From Bothriochloa decipiens (Eukaryota; Streptophyta; Magnoliopsida; Poales; Poaceae), in contig CM041641.1 of NCBI GenBank assembly GCA_023333625.1, positions 2,063,068 through 2,127,067 of the forward strand: a stretch of DNA of 64,000 bases, read 5' to 3'. Position numbers and translations under genes: made by a program. Position 1 is the first letter of the stretch. Every line of letters begins with the position of its first letter. The notes below the pieces were generated by a model. The model had not been told where the DNA came from and did not search any database. It was given only the letters and a program-made list of their open reading frames with translations. Positions 37,553 to 48,861 of the stretch are shown in pieces.

Positions 37553-40500
37553 TCGCTGATATGCTGGCCACAGCTTCTCCAGGACTAGCCTGCAAGAAGT
37601 GGCATATGGCATAAGTAGTTCATAAGAGGTGATCACAGAGTCTTGGACTCTTCAATATGTGTTTTTACGCCATGTATTGAGGCGAAAATGTGCCGGTATG
37701 CGCACAACTGAAGGATTGATCAATTCATTTATTCAATGGAAATTATGTATTTGTTAATAGTATAAAAGGATGCAAATCCAAGGGCAAGGCTGGAGATATT
37801 CTGACATAAATACAACATTTGCCGTTGCCCGTTGCAGACTTGCAGTGGCGCGCCCCTTTGCAACGTCGAATTTGTTGAAGGCTGGAGTGTCAGATATAAC
37901 CTTGTAAATGACCTTGGGGTAGTCTGAGTTCCAGCGCCATTAAACTTGCAACTCTCCAGCACAGCGCCATTCGGCCCAAACCAAAATAAGGAAATGCCGA
38001 GGGCCCAGGATGCGACTATAATTTTCAGCCATGAATCTCCTCCCCACAAATAAAATGAACTGAACTATTTGGTGCGACATTTCTCCACCTCCGTATGCAT
38101 GCGACACCGCGATGCGCCGACAGGTGGACCTCCTCCCCACGTTGACCACGGCGCGCTGCCATCCCGCGAGTCCACCCGCCTTTCATTGGCTCCTCGGCTA
38201 TCCTGGTCTCGATGCGCTTCCTCCTCACGGCCTCGCTCCCTGCGTCCTCTCCCGGCCCCGCCGTAATCAGCGCTCCCGCCATCCACGTGCGGCTAGAGTC
38301 AAGAAGAAATCCTCGCCGCCGGCTGCGAACGCGACCGCGGCACTGGCGAATAGGCATCCGAATTCGGCAGAGGCAGTGGCACGCCCAAGCGCAGCGTCGC
38401 AGCATCTTGGCAAGGCGGCCCAGCGTGGCGGCGCAGCATCGCGACGACGTGCATAGGCCGGATTGCGGCGTAGCAGCATCCCGGCGAGGCAGCCCCAGCT
38501 GCTGCGGCGCAGCGCGACGGCGCACAAGCGTGCAGCCGTCCCCGGCAGGGCATCTTATCTCAGGTAACCCCACTCCCACTACCCGTCTTTCCACCTTCTC
38601 CTTTGTTTTTCTCGATTTGCTTGAGCATGGCAGTGGCTTCGTTTTTTCATGTGGTAGGAGAGACTACAATTTGAGAGATTTATCTCCCTTTGTTCGTTGT
38701 CCTGTTGCAATTTTGGTCTTGGAAATATAATAAGCATGCCCACTTTTGCTGTAGATGTTCATGTGAATCTAATCTGGTCAATTGTGTGCTGCAGTGATGA
38801 TACGACGTGGCCTTTGCTGGCTACCAGGTGAATATTCTTGGATATTTCGTCAGAGAAGATGGATATATTCAGATCGATGTATGTTTTCAGGTTCACGTTA
38901 TCTCTGCACTTGTGTTTAGAAAATCATCGGCATTACTAAATCCCACTGCAAGCTTGGTCTCCCTGTACCGCATGATTTCAACGTTTGCCTTGGTGTAATA
39001 TAAATTCACCATATTAGTATTATCATTGGTAACCATGTGACATGTTGGTCCGGCTGAGAAGAATGTTCTCATGTGGCTTCTTAATGAAACTTTTCAAGGC
39101 ATTTTGGATTTCACAGTTTTTGCAGTTAGCCCCTAATAGATACACCTTTGTCCTCTGTTTTGATCTGCTTTGCCAAATTTCAGATCATTCGAAGTCCATA
39201 CAAGGTTGAACTTTTATTTATTCTAAGAGATGTCAAACATTAAGAGCAAGGATGAACTTTTGTTTATTTAGGGAAAGGCGAGGTGACGCTTCACTTTGCT
39301 TATTTCATCATTTTTTTATTGGAAAACACAGTTTTAGACTCCAGTTGAAGCCGTTGAGGTATTGTTAGTAAACTCCAGTTCGAAGTCCTCGTACACCCAT
39401 CTGCTTTTAAAACTGACACTTTGCTCTGTTATATTAGTAAGCCTTTGTTGCTTGGTTTGATGATTTAGGTGTACTATGGATAGGTAAGAATAGAGTTGTT
39501 TGATAAAGGGTTTCACTGCTCTATTTGCCAGCATCTGATGTGCACAAGTTTTGTCATTTGCAGTTCCTGAGCATTATATCAACTTTCTAACTTCCTGCGC
39601 ATCTAAGAAAATGGTATGACTTTCTGCTTGATACTTATGTTATCTGTATTCACATAAATCAGCTACTGATCCACATAGAACTATGATACTGTCGCAATGC
39701 TTCTGAAAAAGGTACTTCTTCATTTGCTTATGAGCTTCTTCCTGTGCTGGAGAGACTAGAGCATTTAAAAGAGGTAAAGCTCATATATGTACCATAATAG
39801 TAGTATATACTAGGGGTTTAGGAGGCTGCCAGCATGGCGTTCTCACTCTGCTTTGATACTCTTGGCACCTAGAAATTAGGCGTGTAATGCTGGTATATGC
39901 TGCTACACTATTAACAACAATATATGAGCAAGTGGTTGAAGTGGAGAAGGAAGCACAGACAATGCATACTCCATTGATCTCTTGTGTGATTTTGTTATTA
40001 TGTGAATGTGCCTCGTAAGTGATCCAAATGAAACATGTGAGGACCTAGATTATTATTACATGCTAATTACCTTAACATACTAAGCCAAAATCTATTCATT
40101 AATATAAATATATCTTCTAAATTAAGATTCAGATTAGAAGTTTGGTTCTGTTGACTTTGAGTCAACATGTAGATACCTCTCCCAGTATATTGTTTTTTAG
40201 TTGTTAGGGTAATCCAATTACTTTTATTTATAATAACAACCGTTACCTGGTTGTGACTGACAGACTGAGTGTTTGTCTGATCTTCAACTGGAAGGTATCT
40301 AACCATGAGTGTTTGGAACCTACTCTATATGTTTCTCGGTTCAGGCCTTGTTTAGATGCCCCAAAGTTAGAATTTTTTTGACTGTAGCATTTTTGTTTGT
40401 ATTTGTCAAATATTGTCCAATCATGGACTACCTAGGCTTAAAAGATTCGTCTTGTGTTTTACAACTAAACTGCTCAATTTGTTATTTTTTTTACCTATAT

Positions 40501-42120
40501 TTACTGCTCCATGCATGGGTCCAAAAATTAATGTGATGGAGAGAGATGTGAAAAAACTTGAAATTTGAGGGTGCATCTAAACAAGGCCTCACTAAGTAAT
40601 TACTCTGTTATGCTAGCTAGGACATTTCAGCCAAAAGAATTCATTATATGAGCACAGTTGTTTGACATTTTGTCAGATTCTATTCTTTTATGGCTCCTTA
40701 CGGACCATTGTGCTGAAGCCAATTGTGCGATTCGTCATGAAGCCTAAGAGTCATATGGTGCCTGATAATTCCCCGGAAAAACCCAAGTTATCTCAATTGA
40801 ATTTCTATTGTTTTAGTTAGCTAAAAATGAATGTCACTACATGCGGAGGGCTAACTCTCTTTCAGGTCCAACTACTGCTGGATTTCCTCTCAGTGGCTGG
40901 ATCATGGCTGGGTCAATAGATATACTGGAGGTGAGAGGTGGTTATGAGGAGGTTGTTGCTGGTGGCACATTAGCACCTTTGAAGCAGACATGCAACACGG
41001 TGGTGATGATAGATGAATGTTGAGGACAAGAGAAAGAAAATGAAGATGGAGTCCGAATTGCCCAGTCCCTGTCTAAACACATTTCTACTAATGTTGAAGT
41101 CAAAGTGTCCACTACTATATGTGCAAAAAAAATGTTTGCTATGATGAAGAATCATAATTATATTTTGTTTTTCTTGTAGCGATGCATAGGCACAAGATAC
41201 GCTTGACTTATCCGTTTTTTTCTTACTCAGGAAGACAGTTACCGTTGATGACAGAGGGTGCTTAAAGGAAACAAGAATGCAATCACACGCGTAAGCCAAA
41301 AGGAAAATGTATTTTTGTAGCAGTAACAGGTGTCGCACGGGCTTTTGTTGCTTTGTTTCCAATATCAGTCCAATTCCTACCATGTTAATTTGTAGTTTCT
41401 TTTGCCATGACTACACATTTGAAAATATATGTTTTATATTTTCGATCAGCTGAAGAAGATGCTTATCATGATCACTCTAGACCCGTTCAAAAGTGGCGCA
41501 ACGACATCAGTGCTGAGGCAAACTCTTGGATCAGTGAAACTTATTCGTGGATTTATTGACGCACTTAGTCGCATCACGAAAAGATCTATAGAATAGAGTT
41601 GGTGAGCCTGCGACACCATGATCTCTATGGCTATGTTAATTTTACAAACTTTGTTTTTTTATTATATGTCACTTTAATGTATGTATTTATTTTCATATTA
41701 CTATTATCTTATTGTGCGATCCGTGTGTTTTTTTTTATAAAAGTTTAGCTGTCCCATAGCAGCGCACGGACACACTACCTAGTTTTAAAAAAAGAAAAGG
41801 AAACAGCCATGAGAGGCCGAGCTCGCCATTTTTTTTCTGTTGTTTCCTTTTTTTGTGTGTGTGGAAAATATAACAGTTCACGATTTGTATATTTGTATTT
41901 GTTGTTTTCTGACGCGAGAAAAGAAATAGGAGTAGAGAAAACGGAGGAATCAATCTATCAAAAAATCGCAAAAGGCTGTTCACTTTACCTTTTGTATACA
42001 TATACATGGCAAGATTCTCAAAAAAAATACATATACATGGCAAGAGCCTAGAGGAAATCCATTTTTTTAAAGATCTGTTTATTTTTCCATGTATACATCA
42101 CTAGCGCCTCCTACATGCCC
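37553..42120. other. Gene-poor spacer with a CpG-rich patch
   Basis: 38060-38570 is CpG-rich with long frames on both strands (114 and 189 codons), none recognisable. It ends at a possible donor CAGGTAACCC (38571-38580) and could be the first exon of an untraced transcript running right. At 41450 a fair acceptor (TTTTCGATCAG) precedes a 36-codon frame ending TGA at 41559 (contains HSRPVQKWRNDISAEANSW), which looks coding but matches nothing I know. A MITE sits at 40344-40588. Otherwise AT-rich. Confidence 0.4.
40344..40588. mobile_element. 245-bp TIR MITE with TCA target duplication
   Basis: Perfect 15-bp inverted ends GGCCTTGTTTAGATG and CATCTAAACAAGGCC, flanked by TCA on both sides (40341-40343, 40589-40591). 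The sequence type (GGCCTTGTTTAG...) is very common in panicoid grasses. There is no coding capacity. Confidence 0.85.
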
Positions 42121-42128
42121 TATATATG
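42121..42128 (+). promoter_or_regulatory. Probable TATA box of the cysteine-rich peptide gene
   Basis: TATATATG lies 94 bp before the ATG. The paralogous copy has CTATAAAT at the equivalent spot (43575-43582), 98 bp before its ATG, so the position is conserved. Confidence 0.6.
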
Positions 42129-42214
42129 AAACCCAAGCAATCCTTGCTTGGCTTTACTACCATACGTTCAAACATTCTAATAGGTCTCTCCCAATCTAAA
42201 GGATCGCATCCAAC

Positions 42215-42622
42215 ATGGCGGCCAGGAGCTTCAGCGTCGGCCTGGCGGCCGTGTTCTTGCTCGTCGTGCTCTTTGCGTCGCCAGCACAATGTAAGCGTGT
42301 AGATTACAACTTTTGCTAGTCTCTGCATGTCATTTATGCCATGTCTATCTATCTATGAATATGATCTGCAGGTCGTCGAGGGCTACTTGATCAGGTCGGA
42401 ATTCCAATGAGGCACCCGAGCGACAACGCTACTGCTACCGCGGCCGTCAACTCCACGGCATTAGATGGGGGCAAGTTCACGGTGAAATTTTGTGTCCCAA
42501 CGCTCTGTAACAATCGAGACTGCTATTGTTGCGAGACTGGAGACCACTGTTACTACTCACTGAGACAGTGCCAGGCTAACTGCGACAGCTGCAACCCCAA
42601 GTGCCCGCCGCCGCTGCAGTAA
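42215..42622 (+). CDS. Secreted cysteine-rich peptide, Meg/ESF1-like, 2 exons
   Basis: Exon 1 is 42215-42290, exon 2 is 42372-42622; together 108 residues. Residues 1-25 form a clear signal peptide (hydrophobic core LAAVFLLVVLF), with cleavage expected near PAQC. A 40-residue, weakly conserved, Thr/Ala-rich propeptide follows, with possible N-glycosylation sites NAT and NST. The C-terminal 45 residues carry ten cysteines: 66, 71, 76, 78, 79, 85, 92, 96, 99 and 103. The spacing CxxxxCxxxxCYCC followed by CYYSLRQC resembles maize Meg1 and the embryo surrounding factor (ESF1) peptides, which act between maternal or endosperm tissue and embryo. The family link comes from the cysteine pattern only; tissue and role are inference. 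A defensin-like peptide is the alternative. The intron position just after the signal peptide also fits these families. Confidence 0.8.
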
Positions 42623-43132
42623 CCGGCGAAGGGCATAGCATGGCAGTCCGTCACACAACCCCCTGATCCGGAGCATCGGCTCATGTCTATCTACCTCTGA
42701 AATGTATCGCTTGAAACACCTGCCTATATGTCCCAAAATTTTGGTGCTTTAATATTTTTATAAGATTAAGATAAATTAGTGCTTAACTTTGTGTGTTTTA
42801 AACATCCTATAACGGCCGTTTGATATGTGTGTTGTGTTTGTGTGATATCTTTGGTTTCCATTCCCAATATTAAAGCCCGCATTTAACGGAGTTATCTGAT
42901 GGGAACTTGAGCACCTTTGCAAGGGTATCCTTGTGCGGTGCTCCAATGAAGATGAAGGGTAAGCGTGAGCTTCTCGATAACTTAGTAGAAATATCAAGTC
43001 GTCAATATAAGTTTGCATCTCTATTTCAATTAAGCTTCCACACTTTATATTGAGCTGTGTGCTTACTATTCTAGTTTATTTTGATAGCATAAGTTGAGGA
43101 TTGAGAACTAGATTGCATACCTTTTTTTACAG

Positions 43133-43203
43133 TGATACAGCAACATACTTAGTAAAACCTTTAGTTGGATATAGCAACATACTTAGTAAAACCTTTAGTT
43201 GCA
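43133..43203. repeat. Two-copy tandem repeat, about 34 bp
   Basis: AGCAACATACTTAGTAAAAC followed by CTTTAGTTG occurs twice in a row, almost identical. Confidence 0.8.
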
Positions 43204-43673
43204 CAACAATATAGTTATCTTTCATATACAGGTTTAGATAAATGGAAAGTAGGAAGTTTCTAGAAATGCTAATTCGCTCCCTCTCCCTCTTAGCTGTCAC
43301 GGTCCCTTCAACCTCTTAAAATATTGGCCCAAACCAAAACAAGACAACGGCAAGATCGCAGCATTCAACAATTTGTTGTTTTCCTTTAAAAAAAATAAGT
43401 ACAGTTCATGATGTGTTTGTATCCTAACGTGTATAGAGAAAATAGAAGAACAAAAAGAAAAAAATGCAAAGGTTGTTCACTTTTCCTTGATCATGTCAAG
43501 AGGGATTGTGATCATGCGAAGGCTGTTTATTTTTCCATGTATACATCATGATAAGAGTACCTCATGTATGTGCCCTATAAATTAACCTCAAGCAATCCTT
43601 GCTGTGTTTTATACTAAAACACACATACAATAAATTCTAATAATACTTAGCTTCCCAAAGGATCGGAACCAAT

Positions 43674-43758
43674 ATGGCCGCCAGGATCGGAGCTTCAGCG
43701 CCCGTCGCTCTGGCAGCCGTGTTCTTGTTCATTGTGCTCTCTGCGACGCCTGCGCAAT
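43674..43758 (+). pseudogene. Orphan exon 1 of a second cysteine-rich peptide gene
   Basis: It encodes MAARIGASAPVALAAVFLF and on to ATPAQ, then a GT donor (GTAAGTG) in the same phase as the gene at 42215. The upstream 250 bp also resembles the promoter of the first gene (GTTGTTTTC, GCAAAGGTTGTTCACTTT, CCATGTATACATCA, CAAGCAATCCTTGCT). No cysteine-rich exon 2 appears in the next 1.5 kb; unrelated sequence begins near 43830. It is therefore a tandem duplicate that lost its mature peptide exon, unless the exon lies much further away. Confidence 0.7.
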
Positions 43759-43972
43759 GTAAGTGTGTAGATTAAAACAACCTTTGCTGGTCTTTAATTT
43801 GCATGTCACTGATCGAGTAATAAGTTTATTATGCTAGGCATGCACGCTGGGCACATTTCGTCAGGTCCTTTTTTCCTTTGAAATTTGAAATTAGAACGCT
43901 GTTGTTGACATTACAATGGGCCAGCTTCAGATCGCCTTTTTCTTGTAGTGGCCAGGATTAGGAGAAACGAAG

Positions 43973-44237
43973 CTAGGAAATCACGCTAACAAAATATTTT
44001 GAGTGCCGGATGGGGTTGAAGACGGGGCAAGAACAAGAGGGTGATGGGCAAAGATAGGGCTGCGGCGAGGCGCCACGTGGCCTGGAGGGAGGCGACATTG
44101 GAGGGGAACTTGTCCATGTAGAGCACCATCTCCGAACAGGTAGGACGTGCGTGGCCGCTGGCAGCCGAGATTTTTTCTCTCCCGAGTTCAGGTACAGAAC
44201 GGGATGGAATGGAATCATGGAATGGAATGAAATCCAT
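43973..44237 (-). other. Unidentified open frame, possible gene fragment
   Basis: An 83-codon frame on the minus strand with a hydrophobic C-terminal part (ATWRLAAALSLPITLLFLP). It is GC-richer than its surroundings and sits exactly where exon 2 of the second peptide gene would be expected, so it may belong to inserted DNA. I do not recognise the family. Confidence 0.3.
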
Positions 44238-44239
44238 AA

Positions 44240-47089
44240 GTAATTAGTGTTAGAAAAAAAGAGTGAACTCTGTTGTAATAAGTCTAAAGAAGAGTTGGGA
44301 CGCTATCAAGCTGATTTTTTTAATTTAATATTAAAGATCCGGTCGGATGCATTGCGCACATCCTAAAGAAATATTAAAAAAATCTACGGAGGATGAGAGT
44401 TAGACGGTGGTTTGTTGCGGCGGGTCCGAGAGGCGTCGTCCGAGCGGCTTGCGCGGAAAGCGTACGAGGCCGCCTCCGTTGCCGTGTCGCCGTATGAGTA
44501 CGTATGTTCTGTTTCTTTTTTTTATCTTTTCTTTTTCTTTTTTTCTTTTGTTTATTGTCTATTGTATTTTTATAGAAAAAATTATCCATTGTATTTGTTA
44601 TTGTATTTGTTAGAATTGTTATTGTATTTGTTAGAATTGACACTGATGTTCCAGAACATCGACTCATGTTCCACGTAACATCAACCAATGTTCCAGAACA
44701 CATCGACCGATTGTTCTATCGTTTTCTTCCGATGTCTCAGAACACATCAGCCGATGTTCTGTCGTTTTCTTCCAATGTTCTGTCGTTTTATTCTGATGTT
44801 CTGTCGTTTTCTTCCGTGTTTCAGAACACATCGACCGATGTTCTGCCTATGTTCCAGAACACATAGACCGATATTACACACGCAACGTACAGTGCTGCTT
44901 GTCCCACGATCACGCGCTTCCCGCTGCATGCGGTTTCCCATGAGGGGTGCTCAGACGGCCGCCTCGGTCTGAGCGCCCAGACTGAGAGGGCCCCGGTTGG
45001 TTGACGTGTATTGTAGAATTAGATTGTTCTGTCTATAACGAAATTGCATGGGGTTGAAAATATCTGCATTATTCTGCAAAATTTTAACTTTATACCCAAC
45101 TCTTTTACTTAATTTGCAGGATGATAGTTTGCTTGGATTTATATCCGATTTAAATTGTGGCCTTATAAGCCGCTGTACCCGAGTCTTGCGGACGCATCCG
45201 AGAAAAATGTGTCGAGCTGAACACTGGATGGCCAACATTCTCTTGGGCATAACTCTTGCTGGCTTTTTGGTTTGATATAGGTTAAAGTTTTGCTTTTGCT
45301 AAGTTTTTATTGTTTGTAATATAATATTACAAACTTAAAGCAAAATCATGAAGAGTTTAACCGATCAAACTTTAAGCAAAAGCTTCAACAAATGAAAAGA
45401 AAAAAGACTGAAAACCATCAAATAAGCGGGATGAGAGTAGTCACAAAAAATGAGTATTTACTTAAATGTTACATTATGTTGCCAAGCTTACGGGTTAGAG
45501 TAGTGAGCTCCGGGAGTCTCCCATCTAACCCGAGTTTGAAACCTTGGCACCTCGTTATTTTAAAAGTTATAGGGGAGTCTCCTCCTATAATATAGTTTTT
45601 TAATATCATTTAATTTCATTCTATTCTGTACCTGAACTTGGGAGTATTTACTTATACTTTTTAGCATAAAAACTAAAGAAAATCTCTGAAATACAAAAAG
45701 AAAAATCTCCAGAGTGGCAGGTACACATAACAGGATGGAATCCATATAAAAAGGGTGAACTATGTCCGCGCATGTGTAAAGAAGAGTTGAGTTGCATTCA
45801 CGCTTGAGTAATTTGAAGATATGTCCGAATTCAGAACCATTGTGGACACCATGAAGATCTTTTTATAAAAAAAATATGGAGGTGAGAGTTATACGGTGGT
45901 TGTGAAGTGTATATAGCCTCCTAAATGATTAGACGGCTGTGTGTTTCATAGTGGTTATGCGGTGCTCAAACTATCTATAGTGCTATACTAAAAAAAACTA
46001 TCTATAGTGCTCTGTAAAATTTGATTTTTAAACCTACTTTCTAGGATGATAGATCGCTTCGAATAAATTGTAGTTATAGTCATAAACAGTAGCTGAAACA
46101 TTTTTAAAAAAAATAATTGCAAAACCATGTGCTATCTCTAGTTATTCTTCGGTTCAATAGACAAAGTTTTGATGGACCTGCGGGGTTCAGGGGAAGAGGT
46201 TATCCAATTCTCGTCTTGAGCTGTGCTTATGAAGTTTTATTTTCTCCTGATATGTGCGTGTATGTGGAAGGAACAGACTACTAGTATGTGAAAGGAACAA
46301 ACTACTCTTGGTGTTCCCCCATGACGAATCCACGATGGCCTTGAATGTTGTTTGGCCCTGCCTTTTCGGATTACAGCCAAGCCTACTAGTCAATTTTTAT
46401 TCATTAACCTTTTTGAATGGCAAACCCACCATGTTTCAAGTCCAATGCACTTGTCACCAACATGGCCTGGGTATTCTCTTTCATGTTCATAATTATGCTT
46501 GGTGTTGGTTTTTGAATTGAGTTATGGTGGAAGTTAGTTGGTTGGGTCATTTTGGATGACTGGTTGAGTTGAGTTAAGTTGTATCACGTTGGCTCATATG
46601 GCATACTAGGAAACTGGTTGTAATATTAGGATATGTTTATTACCATGTCAGCGAATTTGATGGCATGAAGAAACCAGTTGTTCTGAGAAGTGTTTTTTTT
46701 TATATTCAGCGTACCACCCCAAAAGACCACAATGCCTGGACCCCGGCTGCCACCACTAGGAAACTGCAACATAGCGCACAGGTCTATCAGTAATCTTTTT
46801 CTATAATCGTATTATCTCTACACCTCTAATAAACCATCAGAGATGACTTTTACTACATCGACATCAACAAACTAAATACACCAAGTAGATCTAGTGTGGG
46901 GGCTTAATCCCCCCTATCTGCTGGAGCCCCGTGGCTCAGCATGGCAACGTCTTTGCTTGGTGCAAAGATCGAAAGCTTACCTAGAACACGTTATTGACTG
47001 CATCTTCAACATCGTACCTGGCCATGCAACTTCCCTTATTACTATGACTGCAGAGTGTAGTTCACCTGAGCAGAGGAAGAACTCTAGTA
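44240..47089. other. Noncoding spacer with a short-repeat cluster
   Basis: Mostly AT-rich. 44640-44875 is a cluster of GATGTT/GAACAC repeats (separate entry). 45305-45327 is a short perfect palindrome around GTTTGTAATAT/ATATTACAAAC. No gene-like frame otherwise. Confidence 0.45.
44640..44875. repeat. Irregular repeat of TGTTCCAGAACAYATCGACC
   Basis: At least four copies of a core like TGTTCCAGAACACATCGACC alternate with GATGTTCTGTCGTTTTCTTC. The core is itself palindromic (GATGTTC-CA-GAACATC at the first copy). It includes TTCCAGAA, which has the nTTCnnGAAn form of a heat shock element, but this may be chance. Confidence 0.75.
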
Positions 47090-47094
47090 CTTTC

Positions 47095-47642
47095 TGTTAG
47101 GTAATATTCAACATAGGATCGATTTAGCAGTGGGGTCTAGTCGGGTTAGGTTCATCAAGGTGTGGTGTATAGATCATGAACTACTGAGACAGAGGGAAAC
47201 AAAGAGAGAGAGAGAGAGAGAGAGAGAGGAATGGGGATCACACCGAAACTCTCAGCGGGAGGAGCGGTCGGGGTCGTTGTCGGTGGCGCAGCAGATCCCA
47301 TCACGAGCGTTGATGGAGGCTGCACACTGGCAGCGACGGTCGGTGAAGAAGGTGATGACGATGACGTTTCCGGCGGCGTGGACGTCGGGGTGGCGGCGCT
47401 GGCGTCGGTGAGTCTTCCCGTCGCTGGCAGCGCCCCTCTTAGATCGGTCTAGGGTTTAGGATGTAGGTGGGGAGTCTGGCGGCGCGGTGAACCTCGTACC
47501 GTGTGCCCCGGCCCCCACCTTCCTTATATATGCGCTGGGCGACGGGGGCCCACCAACCATTCATGGTTGGGCGCCCCCGATCAGGGCGCGAGACCAAGTC
47601 TCACATGGCCGTTGGGCCATATGTATGGAGATCAATCCAACA
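47095..47642 (-). mobile_element. Solo LTR, 548 bp
   Basis: Begins TGTTAGG and ends CCAACA in plus orientation, so the terminal TG...CA is intact, and it is flanked by an exact 5-bp duplication CTTTC (47090-47094 and 47643-47647). The TATA-like CATATATAAGG on the minus strand (about 47522-47532) suggests minus-strand orientation. A GA microsatellite (47203-47229) lies inside. No retrotransposon coding sequence adjoins either side, as expected after LTR-LTR recombination. Confidence 0.78.
47203..47229. repeat. GA dinucleotide microsatellite
   Basis: About 13 uninterrupted GA units inside the solo LTR. Confidence 0.95.
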
Positions 47643-47647
47643 CTTTC

Positions 47648-48861
47648 CCCTACCTACCCCTCCATGTGGGCACCAAATGCCCACATCATTTCTTGAGGTA
47701 AATTTCAAAATGAACAAATATTTAGCGTTTTTTAACAATTTACTAAAATAGGTTATTTTTTTTCTAACTGGTTATGTTATATATCAATTGTTTTGCTAGG
47801 AATGTGCTCTTACTACACGCCTATGCCATATTTGCGTAAATCGGCATCCCATACTAATACAACTTTTCAATACCCTTTTTACTCTGTTTTTTAAGACTGA
47901 AATGGGATTTTATTTCTTCTATTGATTAAGTTAGGTTTATTTATCAACACCCTCAATGGAGAAACCTAGGTGTCCAGCAAGAGCCACGCCCCCACACCCC
48001 AACACCATATATGCAGAAATTTAACCCTGTTTAGATTTTTTTTAAAAAATATAAAGAACAAACTGGATGCAATCATAATTTTAACCGCCAAACATTTTGC
48101 AACTCTGCTAACTTTTTCTCCATTTTCATACCACTTACCTTTGACAATGTACTTTAATGTGTTGGACCAAGTTTAGCCGACCCTCTGCTCAAAGTTTCTG
48201 GTTCCACCATTGACATCTTATTATTGGCAGCGGTAGTCCCCTCGCTCAAACGTATTTTGTTTCGCTTTGTTTGTAGTTTTTGTGTACAATAGGGAATGGC
48301 TTGGAATGTGTGACTGAATACAACCATAAGAACTGTGGTGGCCGATCATGTTACGAATGACAATGTAGTACGGCTGAAACAGAACCATAAAGAACCACGA
48401 TGGCCACTGGCCAGACCGTGCTACCAGCACTATCAGGACATAGAAGATTTGTAGTTGTTCCATAATTTGTGCTATCTATCCGTTGGGGTTGATATTATTG
48501 ATATATTTGTGATGGTAACAATGGTGATACATATGCTTAGATCTCAGCGATATAAAGCCATGCTTATCCAATATTGATAGATTTGCGTCCACCTGCTGGT
48601 TTCAGCAGCTTCTGTTTCTCCTTGGACGTGTCCGAGAAAAATCAATCACCAGCACAGCCCATTCATTCACTCCGCTCGGACGCCAAAATATTTGCCGTTA
48701 AATAACCCGCGCCGCTCGCATTATTGTGGCAGACACCAACGCAGTTCCGGTCGCCTGCCTTGCTTACAAGTTACAAGCCAAAGCCTCGGCCTTTGCTGCT
48801 GGTTTTTCTCCTCCCGTGCTCGGCCCCCGGCTCCAGTGCGGCGCTCCACCACACCACACCA
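47648..48861. other. Upstream region of the BSP-like gene
   Basis: AT-rich promoter-type sequence becoming GC-rich after about 48690. No other gene or element end recognised. Confidence 0.4.

Noticed and set aside
38025..38594. 189-codon minus frame in the CpG-rich patch
   Set aside because: Arg/Ala-rich with no domain, and equally long frames occur on the other strand.
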